From Algoriphagus sp. (GTDB taxonomy: Bacteria; Bacteroidota; Bacteroidia; Cytophagales; Cyclobacteriaceae), in NCBI RefSeq assembly GCF_024305035.1, contig NZ_JAMWZB010000024.1, forward strand, positions 1 through 64,000: DNA of 64,000 nucleotides. The letters run 5' to 3'. Both the position numbers and the translations under genes were made by a program. Each line of letters opens with the position of its first letter. The first letter of the stretch is position 1. The notes beneath the pieces are model-generated. The model was not told the DNA's origin. It did not search any database and saw nothing but the letters and a program-made list of their open reading frames with translations. Shown piece by piece: positions 52,865 to 61,476 of this stretch.

Positions 52865-55633
52865 TTACTCAAAAAGATCAAACTTAAGCCCAAAATTAAA
52901 TCGGGCGTTATAATATTCAGCCTGCATGGTACGGGACTGAATCCCCTGATAATAACGAAGGGGCTGGTTGGTCAAATTGTTCCCTTCAGCAAAAATTCTC
53001 CATTTTGGGGTCAAGGCAAAGGAAGCGTTGGCATCCAAAAAAGTCTGCTGATCATAAAACCGGTCTTCAAAACCTTCCCCACCCAATTCATCTAAGTAAT
53101 CCGAGGTATAATTAACCGAAAGCCGGAGAACCAAACGCTCTGTTTCGTAAGAAAGGGAGGCATTGAACATATGGTCCGCTGTTCCTGGAAGCTCCAGGTC
53201 TTCCCCGTCTCTCCCTTCGATACCTGTGGTAGAGGATTGGGTAAACGTGTAATTGAGATAAATCCCAAAATTCTTTAAAAACTGGCGCTGGAAAGAAGTC
53301 TCCAACCCATAGACAGCGGCTGTACCGCCATTCTCAGGTCTGGAATATTGTAAATCGGTTCCAAACAAGGGATCGGTGTACCCCTGTGTTGTAATAGTAT
53401 ATACAAAATCATCGATATCCTTGTAAAAAGCCCCAAATGAAAGTAAACCCAGATTATCATAGTACCGCTCAGCCATGAAGTCGAAATTCATTGCCGTTGC
53501 GGCCTTCAAATTTGGATTACCTCGCTCCAACTCCTCATCTTCTTGGCTAAATGCCGCATACGGCACCAAATCATAATAGTTGGGTCTGGCAATGGTGTTG
53601 GTCCATGCAAACCTCAGCACAGTATTGGAACTCGGATCGTATTTGAAATGAAGGCCGGGCATAAAATTGGTGTAGCTCTGATCTCCAGTAGCAGAGGAAA
53701 CCGTTTCATTATCCAGGTCAAAAATATTTCCCGTATAATCAATTGCGGTATGCTCCATTCTCAAGCCTGCGATTGCCGAGAGTTTCTCTGTTACCTGATG
53801 ATCTGCCATCACATAGGCTCCGGTAATCGTTTCTTGCGCTAGATAATTACCTGGAGCATACTCCTCAGGCAAATCATTTTCTTCAAACAAACCTCCATTT
53901 CCTAACTCAAGACCACCCAGAAAATCCGGATCTATAAAAGTCCCTACGGCGTATTGTGAACCAGCAAGATAATTTGGGTCAGAATAATTCCGGTTGGGCA
54001 ATTCGCCGATAGTCTGGCCGAAGGATTCCAGGTTTACTGGCTCATATTCAAAGAAATTATTGTCTCTTTCCTTGTTTTTTCCGCGATATCGAAGACCAAA
54101 ATTCAAAACCCCTTTTTGAGAATAAGGAAGTTTAAAATCCAAGCGTACATTCAAATCCTGATCAAATGTAAATTCATTTTGCTCGGAAAGACCATTAAAC
54201 TCAATACCCAAATTATCGGCTGGCTCACTCAATATAGCCAATGGAAACCGTGGGTTAGAAACATCCAATCGAACATTTTGTCCTCTGGATCTGAAGGAAG
54301 TATACCGCTCCTGGGGACGCTCTTCTGACGCTCTGGCATAAGTCACACTCCAATTCATCTGAAGTGAGTTAAACAGGTGCTTCCCACCCCCTGTCATGTT
54401 GTAGACGCGTTGGTCCTCCAACCTAGCCGATTTGACGCGATCACTATCGAGTCCTCCTTTGGTCTCAAATTCCACTCGGCCTACGGTCTGGTAAACCCCC
54501 GGACTGGACTGGGTAAAATCCCCCTCATCAAAAGAGTCATCCAACTGACTGACCCGCATACGGAAGCGATTTTCCCAATCATCCCGATGGTTATACATAC
54601 CCGACAAAAAGAGGGTATGGTTTGGAGAAATTTCATAATCCAGCGCTAATGTTGCCGAACGCCGTACACGCTGAACTCTGTATTCCCGAATATCAAACTC
54701 TTCCAGAACCACTCCATTGTCGGAATTGTACCAAACCCCTTCAATGTTATCAGAGCCAAAATCATGATTATTGTAGGAACCCGAAAATATCACTCCCAGT
54801 TTATCGTTGGCAAAACGATTCCCCAAAATCAAGGCTCCTGTCCAAATGGGCTGATTGGATAAAAGGTTGATCCCACTCGCGGCAGTTCCTGAAATCCGAA
54901 GGGAATTGGGAGCCTGTCGCGTAACCAAGTTCACTGATCCTCCTATCGCGTCGGCATCCATATTGGGTAAGACCGCCTTGTTTACTTCTATGGTCTGAAT
55001 CATATCCGAAGGGATCAAATCCATCTGGATATTTCGGTTATCCCCTTCTGCTGAAGGAATCCGCTCCCCATTTAAAGTCACCGAATTTAACTGTGGAGCC
55101 ATTCCACGGATCACAATGTTTCGCGCTTCGCCTTGGTCATTTTGCATGGTAATACCGGGAATACGCTTGAGTGCATCCCCAATATTGGCATCGGGAAAGC
55201 GACCAACTTGGTCCGAAGAGACAATATTGGTAATGTTGGAGTTGGTCTTTTGCTGATTCAAAGCCTTTGCCTGGCCTTTAAGCCGGTCCCCAAAAACAAT
55301 AACTTCTGCACTTTCAAATTCCCTTTCCTCCAATTTAAAGTTCAAAACCGTGGTTTCACCCGGATTGATCTTCACGGTCTTGATTTGGGAGTCATAACCC
55401 AAATAGGTAACCACTACTTCAAAATCCCCCTCAGGCAAATTTGAAATCGAATAATCTCCCTTTTGATCTGTAATTGTTCCCAAGCCCTTTTCTTGTAGGA
55501 CGATACTTGCGCCGGGAAGAGCAAGATTCTGCAAATCAATTACTCTTCCTTTTAAAACCCCTTGTGCCCATCCATTTCCCGCTATAGCGAAAAAGAGCAA
55601 TACAGGCAGAGATAATCTCAGGTACTTTTTCAT
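52865..55633 (-). CDS. TonB-dependent receptor
   Basis: 922 residues. Signal peptide to about 23, CarboxypepD_reg-like domain (about 26-110, VLKGRVIDLQNLALPGASI), plug (about 120-240, DALKRIPGITMQNDQGEARN, IVIRGMAPQLNSVTLNGERIP, DADAIGGSVNLVTR), and a long barrel ending NFGLKFDLFE. The layout (RIPGI, PQLNSVTLNG) is that of the large TonB receptors of the FecA/phytate-utilisation type, not SusC. It follows the phytase gene by 27 nt in the same operon, so import of phytate or its products is the natural hypothesis. Confidence 0.9.
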   Translation of the reverse strand: MKKYLRLSLPVLLFFAIAGNGWAQGVLKGRVIDLQNLALPGASIVLQEKGLGTITDQKGDYSISNLPEGDFEVVVTYLGYDSQIKTVKINPGETTVLNFKLEEREFESAEVIVFGDRLKGQAKALNQQKTNSNITNIVSSDQVGRFPDANIGDALKRIPGITMQNDQGEARNIVIRGMAPQLNSVTLNGERIPSAEGDNRNIQMDLIPSDMIQTIEVNKAVLPNMDADAIGGSVNLVTRQAPNSLRISGTAASGINLLSNQPIWTGALILGNRFANDKLGVIFSGSYNNHDFGSDNIEGVWYNSDNGVVLEEFDIREYRVQRVRRSATLALDYEISPNHTLFLSGMYNHRDDWENRFRMRVSQLDDSFDEGDFTQSSPGVYQTVGRVEFETKGGLDSDRVKSARLEDQRVYNMTGGGKHLFNSLQMNWSVTYARASEERPQERYTSFRSRGQNVRLDVSNPRFPLAILSEPADNLGIEFNGLSEQNEFTFDQDLNVRLDFKLPYSQKGVLNFGLRYRGKNKERDNNFFEYEPVNLESFGQTIGELPNRNYSDPNYLAGSQYAVGTFIDPDFLGGLELGNGGLFEENDLPEEYAPGNYLAQETITGAYVMADHQVTEKLSAIAGLRMEHTAIDYTGNIFDLDNETVSSATGDQSYTNFMPGLHFKYDPSSNTVLRFAWTNTIARPNYYDLVPYAAFSQEDEELERGNPNLKAATAMNFDFMAERYYDNLGLLSFGAFYKDIDDFVYTITTQGYTDPLFGTDLQYSRPENGGTAAVYGLETSFQRQFLKNFGIYLNYTFTQSSTTGIEGRDGEDLELPGTADHMFNASLSYETERLVLRLSVNYTSDYLDELGGEGFEDRFYDQQTFLDANASFALTPKWRIFAEGNNLTNQPLRYYQGIQSRTMQAEYYNARFNFGLKFDLFE

Positions 55634-55660
55634 GTGTATGTGTTTTTAAGGTCGAAATGA

Positions 55661-56752
55661 TTATTGATTATTCTGGATGTGTTTGGACAGCTGTTCCCAG
55701 GCGTAAATCTGAAAAGTCTTATCATCGGACATGGCCACAAAAAGCCCGGAGGGATAATCCTGACCAAGATTGAGCGCAGTTACTTCCGATCCATCACTTG
55801 ACAGCGTGCTCAGGGGAAGGGTAGCTAAAAGGGGATGATCGTGTGCATTTTCAGCGGTTCCTTCCCTGGGAAAAACGCGGAATAAATCCGCTCCCTGATC
55901 TGAAATCAGCAGGTACCCTTTTCGATCTGAGGTTTTGTAAATAGAAATCCCCTCATGATCATCAGCAAAACCATCCCGGGCAAAAAGTGCTAGTTCCTCA
56001 TTTCCCAGTTCCGGCTCAGCATAGTATTTTCGCACACCGACGCCCTCATCCGAGCAATACACGTAGCCCAATTCCTGATCCACAGCAATGGCCTCGATTT
56101 CCTTGATTCCAGAAAAGTTGGCAAACTTCCGGACCAGCTCAAGGGAAAGCCCCTCCTCTGTTGCGAGGATCTCATATTGCCAGAGATAGGTCCCATCAGT
56201 GGGTCCATTTTTTCTTCCGGCAATCACATAGTTTTTACCGGATTGGGGACTTTTATAGACAGCCACCCCCATCAAATCCCGATACTCTTCACCGCTTTCC
56301 CCCTGAAATACCTCAAGTCCCCCGGGATTTAGTTCTACCATTTCAGGCAGTTTGAAAAATCTCAATCGGGAAGTAAGCCGCTCCCCGGTCACCGCAAAAT
56401 CAAGGGTATCTGATCCCATCACTAATCCATAGCCCACATCCACATTATTGGGTCTTTGTATATCCCTTCGAATCAAGGAATCAATGGCATTCCCTTTCAA
56501 ATCAAAAACATACAATGCTCCATCGGCATCTTTATCGGTCCCTATGATCAAACTTTGCTTGGGGTCTTCAGGATGGATCCAAATGGCGGGATCATCGGTA
56601 TCGTAGACAACCGAATCGGAAACATAAAGTGGTCGGATTCTTTCAGTTTCCGAATTTTCAGCAATAGAGTCGGTAGCTACTTGAGATTTTTGACAGGAAA
56701 AAACTCCCAGCAATACAAAAAGTGAAATAGAATAAATTGGTGTTTTCTGCAT
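55661..56752 (-). CDS. Beta-propeller phytase, lipoprotein
   Basis: 363 residues from ATG 56752; the frame opens earlier at a less likely start. Lipobox LGVFSC after MQKTPIYSISLFVL. The propeller motif DTDDPAIWIHPEDPKQSLIIGTDKD, then DGALYVFDLKGN, VDVGYG, ERLTSRLRFF and GIKEIEAIAVDQELGYVYCSDEGVG matches the alkaline calcium-dependent beta-propeller phytases, with conserved Asp/Glu around the Ca2+ and phosphate sites. It would release phosphate from inositol hexakisphosphate at the cell surface. First in an operon with a TonB receptor. Confidence 0.92.
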   Translation of the reverse strand: MQKTPIYSISLFVLLGVFSCQKSQVATDSIAENSETERIRPLYVSDSVVYDTDDPAIWIHPEDPKQSLIIGTDKDADGALYVFDLKGNAIDSLIRRDIQRPNNVDVGYGLVMGSDTLDFAVTGERLTSRLRFFKLPEMVELNPGGLEVFQGESGEEYRDLMGVAVYKSPQSGKNYVIAGRKNGPTDGTYLWQYEILATEEGLSLELVRKFANFSGIKEIEAIAVDQELGYVYCSDEGVGVRKYYAEPELGNEELALFARDGFADDHEGISIYKTSDRKGYLLISDQGADLFRVFPREGTAENAHDHPLLATLPLSTLSSDGSEVTALNLGQDYPSGLFVAMSDDKTFQIYAWEQLSKHIQNNQ

Positions 56753-56806
56753 GGTTTTTTGTTGTTTAATTACCACACAAGATTAGGGGGATTACCAGGC
56801 AGATTT

Positions 56807-56858
56807 GGAAATTCCGCGTTAACAATCCTTTCTTTCCACTAGGAAATCAGCGTTAACA
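56807..56858 (-). promoter_or_regulatory. Direct repeat upstream of the phytase operon
   Basis: Two related elements, ggaaattccgcgttaacaa (56807-56825) and ggaaatcagcgttaacaa (56842-56859), differ mainly by one base in the middle and sit 35 bp apart, 55 to 107 nt before the phytase start. They are candidate binding sites for the regulator encoded at 56947-58572. Confidence 0.5.
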
Positions 56859-56946
56859 AAACCGCTACAAAATTTAAAAAACTGAATATATTTTGTTGTT
56901 TATCAATTACTTAAACTGTATTACATTTAGATTAAAAAATTGTGAA

Positions 56947-58572
56947 TCACATCCCAAGTAGGTAATTCTGCAAATCCTTACCCTCTCCCAACTGCAATCT
57001 TTTCCGAAGCCTGTATCGGGATATTCGTAGACTCTCTGGGGAAATACCCAGCGTAGCGGCAATTTCTTTATTGCTCATATTCATTTTCATCAGGCAAGCA
57101 AGCTTGAGGTCTCCTGAAGTAAGTTCCGGGTTTTTGGATTTAAGGTTTTTCAAAAAATCCTGATGGACATTTTCAAAAGCCTGTTTAAAACTCTCCCAGT
57201 CTGAATCCTGAGAAAGGTTATAGTCAATTTGCCGGATCAAATTTCGGAGTTTCTTTTTCTGTTCTTTTGCCTCCAGATTTAGCGTGATTTGCAACTTTGA
57301 TTGGATTTCTTTCAAAATCTGGTTTTTTTCAATCACATGGAGCGTTTGGGCCGAGAGTGCCTTTTGCTGGGCATGAACTTCGGCAGACATTCTAGCCTCG
57401 AGCAAATTGATATTTTCCTTTTCACTCAAAATGAGTTTTTCCTTTACTTCCAAGATTTCGCGTTGCTTTTGAAGCTGGGACTGGGAAGTCCTAATTCGCA
57501 ATTGCTGTTTTGAAAAAAATATCCAAGCCATGATCATTATCGATAAAATCAATCCAATAAGTAACCACCTCATCTTGACTTCAAACCGATGAATCTCCTC
57601 CAGATGCCCAATTTCGGTTTTTTGTTTTTCTACCTGAAACTGGAATTCTTGTAGGGCTAATTGTCTGGCTGCTTCTTCGGAAAAAATCGATTCACTGAGT
57701 TCCCTGGCAGAAGCAAAATAGGTATATGCAGATTCAAATTCCCTCAAATCTGCATAACTCTTACCTAAATCTACCCTTGCACTCCGTTCGGTGTACTTAT
57801 TACCCAGCCTGACACTCAGTCGAAGTGCTTCAAGGTAATAGGGAATAGCTTGTTCTGCTCGATTTGTTTTCCTGTGTACATCACCCAGATTATTTAAGTT
57901 ACCGGGCAACTTCAAACTATCCCCCGCATTCCAATTGAGTTCATAGGACTTTTGAAAGTAAAAATCGGCAGAGTCAAACTGATTTAAATCTTCATAAATA
58001 CTTCCGATATTTTCAAAAAGATTAGCTAGTTGGGAGGAATCCTCCTCGATTCTCAAGAGCTCAATGGCCTGATTTTGAAAGGACAAGGCTTTTGAATAAT
58101 TCCCTAACTTTTCATGCATCGTTCCAATCAAGCCCAAAGACTGTGCAATCCCTTTTCTGTCTTCCAATGACTTAAAAACCCGTAGCGATTCCTCGTGCTT
58201 TTGGAGAGCAGCAGCAGTACTTTTAGTTTTATAGTAAAGTTGACCGATTACATTATAAAGCTTAGCAAGTCCTAGGGTATGCGCATGGGTTTGAAAAATC
58301 TGCTCGGCCTGATAGAGCTTGAGTATGGCTTCTTTGTATAATCCAAACTCTTTTAAAAGGACCCCCTCCAAAAAAAGGGCTTCTCCATACCGGAGGCTTT
58401 TGTTGTCCGAATAACTGAGGATCAGATCAGTCAACTGACTGTATGCTTCTTTGGGATTGCGCTCTGCTTTTTTCTGAATTGATTCAAGATCGGTGGATTG
58501 ACCTTTTGCTTTCTGGAAAGGGTTAACCCAAATCAGGAAAAAAACCAATACACCCATCATCCGGATTTTCAT
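56947..58572 (-). CDS. TPR-containing regulator with C-terminal helix-turn-helix
   Basis: 541 residues. Signal-like N-terminus, then about six to seven TPR units (for example LGLAKLYNVIGQLYYKTKST, RKGIAQSLGLIGTMHEKLGN), one membrane helix near residues 335-352 (WLLIGLILSIMIMAWIFF), a coiled-coil linker (355-440), and a C-terminal LuxR-like helix-turn-helix (LTSGDLKLACLMKMNMSNKEIAATLGI then SPESLRISRYRLRKRLQL). This is the Bacteroidota TPR-sensor type regulator crossing the inner membrane. It sits directly upstream of the phytase-TonB operon (about 195 nt apart, same strand) and is the likely controller. Confidence 0.87.
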   Translation of the reverse strand: MKIRMMGVLVFFLIWVNPFQKAKGQSTDLESIQKKAERNPKEAYSQLTDLILSYSDNKSLRYGEALFLEGVLLKEFGLYKEAILKLYQAEQIFQTHAHTLGLAKLYNVIGQLYYKTKSTAAALQKHEESLRVFKSLEDRKGIAQSLGLIGTMHEKLGNYSKALSFQNQAIELLRIEEDSSQLANLFENIGSIYEDLNQFDSADFYFQKSYELNWNAGDSLKLPGNLNNLGDVHRKTNRAEQAIPYYLEALRLSVRLGNKYTERSARVDLGKSYADLREFESAYTYFASARELSESIFSEEAARQLALQEFQFQVEKQKTEIGHLEEIHRFEVKMRWLLIGLILSIMIMAWIFFSKQQLRIRTSQSQLQKQREILEVKEKLILSEKENINLLEARMSAEVHAQQKALSAQTLHVIEKNQILKEIQSKLQITLNLEAKEQKKKLRNLIRQIDYNLSQDSDWESFKQAFENVHQDFLKNLKSKNPELTSGDLKLACLMKMNMSNKEIAATLGISPESLRISRYRLRKRLQLGEGKDLQNYLLGM

Positions 58573-59482
58573 CCCTAAATATCCATCCTGAATTTTAATT
58601 CATGATTACCAAATTGTGTCCTTTTATCAACGAAGCGAATTTCCATTTTGAAAACCTAGGTGCCATTCTCTCCTTTTTCACTTTTTTAACTTAGTCTTTA
58701 GCCCACTTGAAGATTCCATTATCGTACGTTCTAATTCACTAGAAGCCTAAACGCAAAGAGTTCAATTTTTTTCGTTTTACCCCCTGAAAGTCGTATCGTA
58801 GCTTTTTTGCGGCTCCTCCTCAATCATTTGATTCAGCCCGAAAGTTTAACGAACGGCAATAGCAGGTAAGTTGGGAAGCGTGAAGGCCGTTTGAATGGTC
58901 CAGAAAATGGATTTCCTCAAAAATGCCAGTTAACTAGGATTACCGGCATTTTTAAGTTTTTTTCACCAGATTTCAGGTCAATCTTTTGGGCTGAATCATC
59001 CCTTAACATGCTGAAAAATTTCCCCGAAGAATGGGGATGAATCCTCGAAGAGGAAAAGCCACTGAGTCAAATGACTAGTAGAATTTAAGGACTCGTCCCC
59101 AGGACCATTTGCTATCCTTATTCCTCCAAACTACTCAAAGGATTAGCTTAAGGACAATTTGAAAATTCTTGCTGCTTTTTCTCACGAATCCTTTTATATC
59201 ACACTCATTTTCATTTAATTAGAGTAAATTTTATTCAATTATTTACTGAAGAAATTTTTTTTTCTTACTAAATCCATTTTTTAGTAAGGAAAATACAATT
59301 CTTCAACTATCAGCTGTTTTAACCCAAATGGGTTTTGGTATTTATTCGATTTAGATTTTTCCTTTTCGGATAAGTTTTTTTGACAAAAGGAGCACTTTAT
59401 TCTCTTATTCTGCCCTTTTGTTTTCGCATTCGTTCTACCAGAAGAAAATTTCTGACTTGATCATTTCCAAACGCTTCTTATT
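58573..59482. other. Intergenic region with an orphan hairpin
   Basis: About 900 bp without a gene. Contains an orphan terminator-like hairpin (58919-58953), an inverted repeat cttactaaa/tttagtaag (59264-59288), and the 5' region of the phospholipase-like gene. No convincing ORF. Confidence 0.5.
58919..58953. terminator. Orphan terminator-like hairpin
   Basis: Stem aaaaatgcc / ggcattttt with a 17-nt loop. No annotated gene ends nearby on either strand: the regulator start is 350 nt to the left and the phospholipase start 530 nt to the right. It could end an unseen small RNA or a vanished gene. Confidence 0.6.
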
Positions 59483-61450
59483 ATGCCAGGACCAGCAGTA
59501 CATTACATCATTGGCCAACTTTTAAGCCATTCCAGTAAAATCTATCAACCCCATGCAAGGTATGACCATGCTTTTTACCTAGATGCATCTACACGAGCGA
59601 CCTTAAAGGAGTTCCCGGATTACCTATCAGTGGGCACCTTAGGACCCGATTTTCTCTTCTTCAATACCAAAGATTGGCCTATGGGAGAGCACTTACCAGT
59701 TCGATTAATGGTCAAGGCCGCCAAAGCCTTGGCCACCTTGGAAGATGAAATCGAAAAAAGCTTTCCCATTTTGGTTGAGATTCATGAGCTCAAAAAAGAA
59801 GTGGAAGAAGAACTCCGAGGAGCCGCAGAGGATGTGATTGACAACTCCCCCACCCTAAGCGCCATCCGCCTATTGTTTCAAGATTTAGGGGCCATTATGG
59901 AATTAATGGATGCTATTATTAGCAATGGTTTAAAAGATTTTGTCACCTCCAATGTGGATATTTTCGGTCTCCTTACTCACCCCATCCAAGACTGTGACAA
60001 AAAAGAAGACTGGTGGTGGTTTGATATCCTTCACTATCGCAGGAGTGGTCAATTTGCCAAATACCTGATCGACCATAGCAGAAGTAATCCCAGTCACCTA
60101 GCCTATGCTGTGGGATACATGAGCCATTTGACGGCCGATACAGTAGGTCACCCTTATGTCAATACCATCGTAAGAGGGCCTTATCGAAATCACAGTCAAC
60201 GGCACAAGGTGGTCGAAAATTTCCAAGATGTCTCTGCATACCTACGTTTCAAAAGTTCACTGGGGCTTGGTGAAAAGGAATTTATTTCCAGCGAGCTTTT
60301 TGAAAAGTTTAAATTTCGGGATGGAAGGCGATCCATGCGAACAGGTGAAGTTTTAGAAGAAACCGAATCCCTTATCGACGGATTGACTCCGGGTTTTGCC
60401 GATATCGGAATGCCCGAGGAGTTGGCCGAATTGTTTGCCAAAGCTACCCGGGAGGTCTATACCGACGATGGCACCCATCTTTTCGGGACTGGAATGAAAG
60501 CAGAGGAAGTTGACGCAGCATATAGACTTTGGTATTCTTGGTTCAAAAGCACCACTTCGGAAATCAAGCTCCCCAAACATCTCCCGGAACTCCCCCCTCT
60601 GTCGGAAGAAATCCGTGAAGCTTGGGACCGCTTTAAAAACCGAGTAAACAATGCGCTCAATGAATTGGAAGATGCCATTGAAGATCTGTTTTCAGGAAGT
60701 CCAGGCAGAAATTTTAGCTGGAATAATATTGTCAACTTTTTCAAAAAAATAGGCCGAGTAGTTAAAGCCGCGCTTGCAGCAGCCGTGGCGATGGCCTCCG
60801 TGGCTGAGGATATCCTGGTCACCATTTCCTCCCATGCAGCCCATTTTATTCTGGATCAAATATATCAAGCGCTTTATACGGCCTATGATTACTTCAGGCT
60901 ATCGGTTTCCTTAAATGGGTTTGCCTTCCCGTTCGAAAGTCATTTGGATGAGTATAAGGTAAAACATATGCTGGATCCCCGCTTTAGAGATTGCAATAAC
61001 AATCGGGTAAGGCCGGATTGGGATTACCCGGTTCAAAAAGTAAAAGTGAGTGATGGATTTTTCCGTATGGCACCTCAGGAAGCGCATTTGATGTATCCTT
61101 TGACAGAGCCGGAATTTAACCCAGTCCGGGTTGGTCCTGATTCCTACACGAACAATTCTCATGATTATTTCATCAATAAACCTCTGGTTTTCAACCCTAC
61201 CGTGTTTACTAATTTAGGAGACAGTGTATTTCTGTCCACAAATCAGGCACTCCTGGAACAGGAAACCTTGGGAAACGCGCTGGAACTTACCGCTAGGTAT
61301 TGGAACAAAGTCAACTCAGGCGGAGAGCTTCCGGATTTGAATCTGGATGGAGACAGAGGGATGGGATACCCCAGTTGGGAAATCGACCATTGCCAGCCGG
61401 ATATGGGTACTTCTGCCTCCAAGCCCATTCGGGAATCCTTCAAGAACTAA
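59483..61450 (+). CDS. Zinc-dependent phospholipase C-like protein
   Basis: 655 residues, no signal peptide (MPGPAVHYIIGQLLS). The N-terminal domain (1 to about 260) has the zinc-dependent PLC pattern: His7, GTLGPDFLFF (Asp56), DILHYRR (His185), GYMSHLTADTVGHPYVN (His215, Asp219, His223) and HSQRHKVVENFQD (His237, His241, Glu245, Asp249). The rest includes an alanine-rich hydrophobic segment (about 430-450, KKIGRVVKAALAAAVAMASVAEDIL). Predicted activity: cleavage of phospholipids, or binding of them if a ligand is replaced. It precedes the EF-Tu-domain-2 gene by 26 nt and is probably co-transcribed with it. Confidence 0.75.
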   Translation: MPGPAVHYIIGQLLSHSSKIYQPHARYDHAFYLDASTRATLKEFPDYLSVGTLGPDFLFFNTKDWPMGEHLPVRLMVKAAKALATLEDEIEKSFPILVEIHELKKEVEEELRGAAEDVIDNSPTLSAIRLLFQDLGAIMELMDAIISNGLKDFVTSNVDIFGLLTHPIQDCDKKEDWWWFDILHYRRSGQFAKYLIDHSRSNPSHLAYAVGYMSHLTADTVGHPYVNTIVRGPYRNHSQRHKVVENFQDVSAYLRFKSSLGLGEKEFISSELFEKFKFRDGRRSMRTGEVLEETESLIDGLTPGFADIGMPEELAELFAKATREVYTDDGTHLFGTGMKAEEVDAAYRLWYSWFKSTTSEIKLPKHLPELPPLSEEIREAWDRFKNRVNNALNELEDAIEDLFSGSPGRNFSWNNIVNFFKKIGRVVKAALAAAVAMASVAEDILVTISSHAAHFILDQIYQALYTAYDYFRLSVSLNGFAFPFESHLDEYKVKHMLDPRFRDCNNNRVRPDWDYPVQKVKVSDGFFRMAPQEAHLMYPLTEPEFNPVRVGPDSYTNNSHDYFINKPLVFNPTVFTNLGDSVFLSTNQALLEQETLGNALELTARYWNKVNSGGELPDLNLDGDRGMGYPSWEIDHCQPDMGTSASKPIRESFKN

Positions 61451-61476
61451 CCTTTTTTACTTCAACTGTCAAAATC

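Noticed and set aside
60457..60825. Minus-strand frame across the phospholipase-like gene
   Set aside because: Shadow of a real gene; low-complexity Ser/Ala content only.
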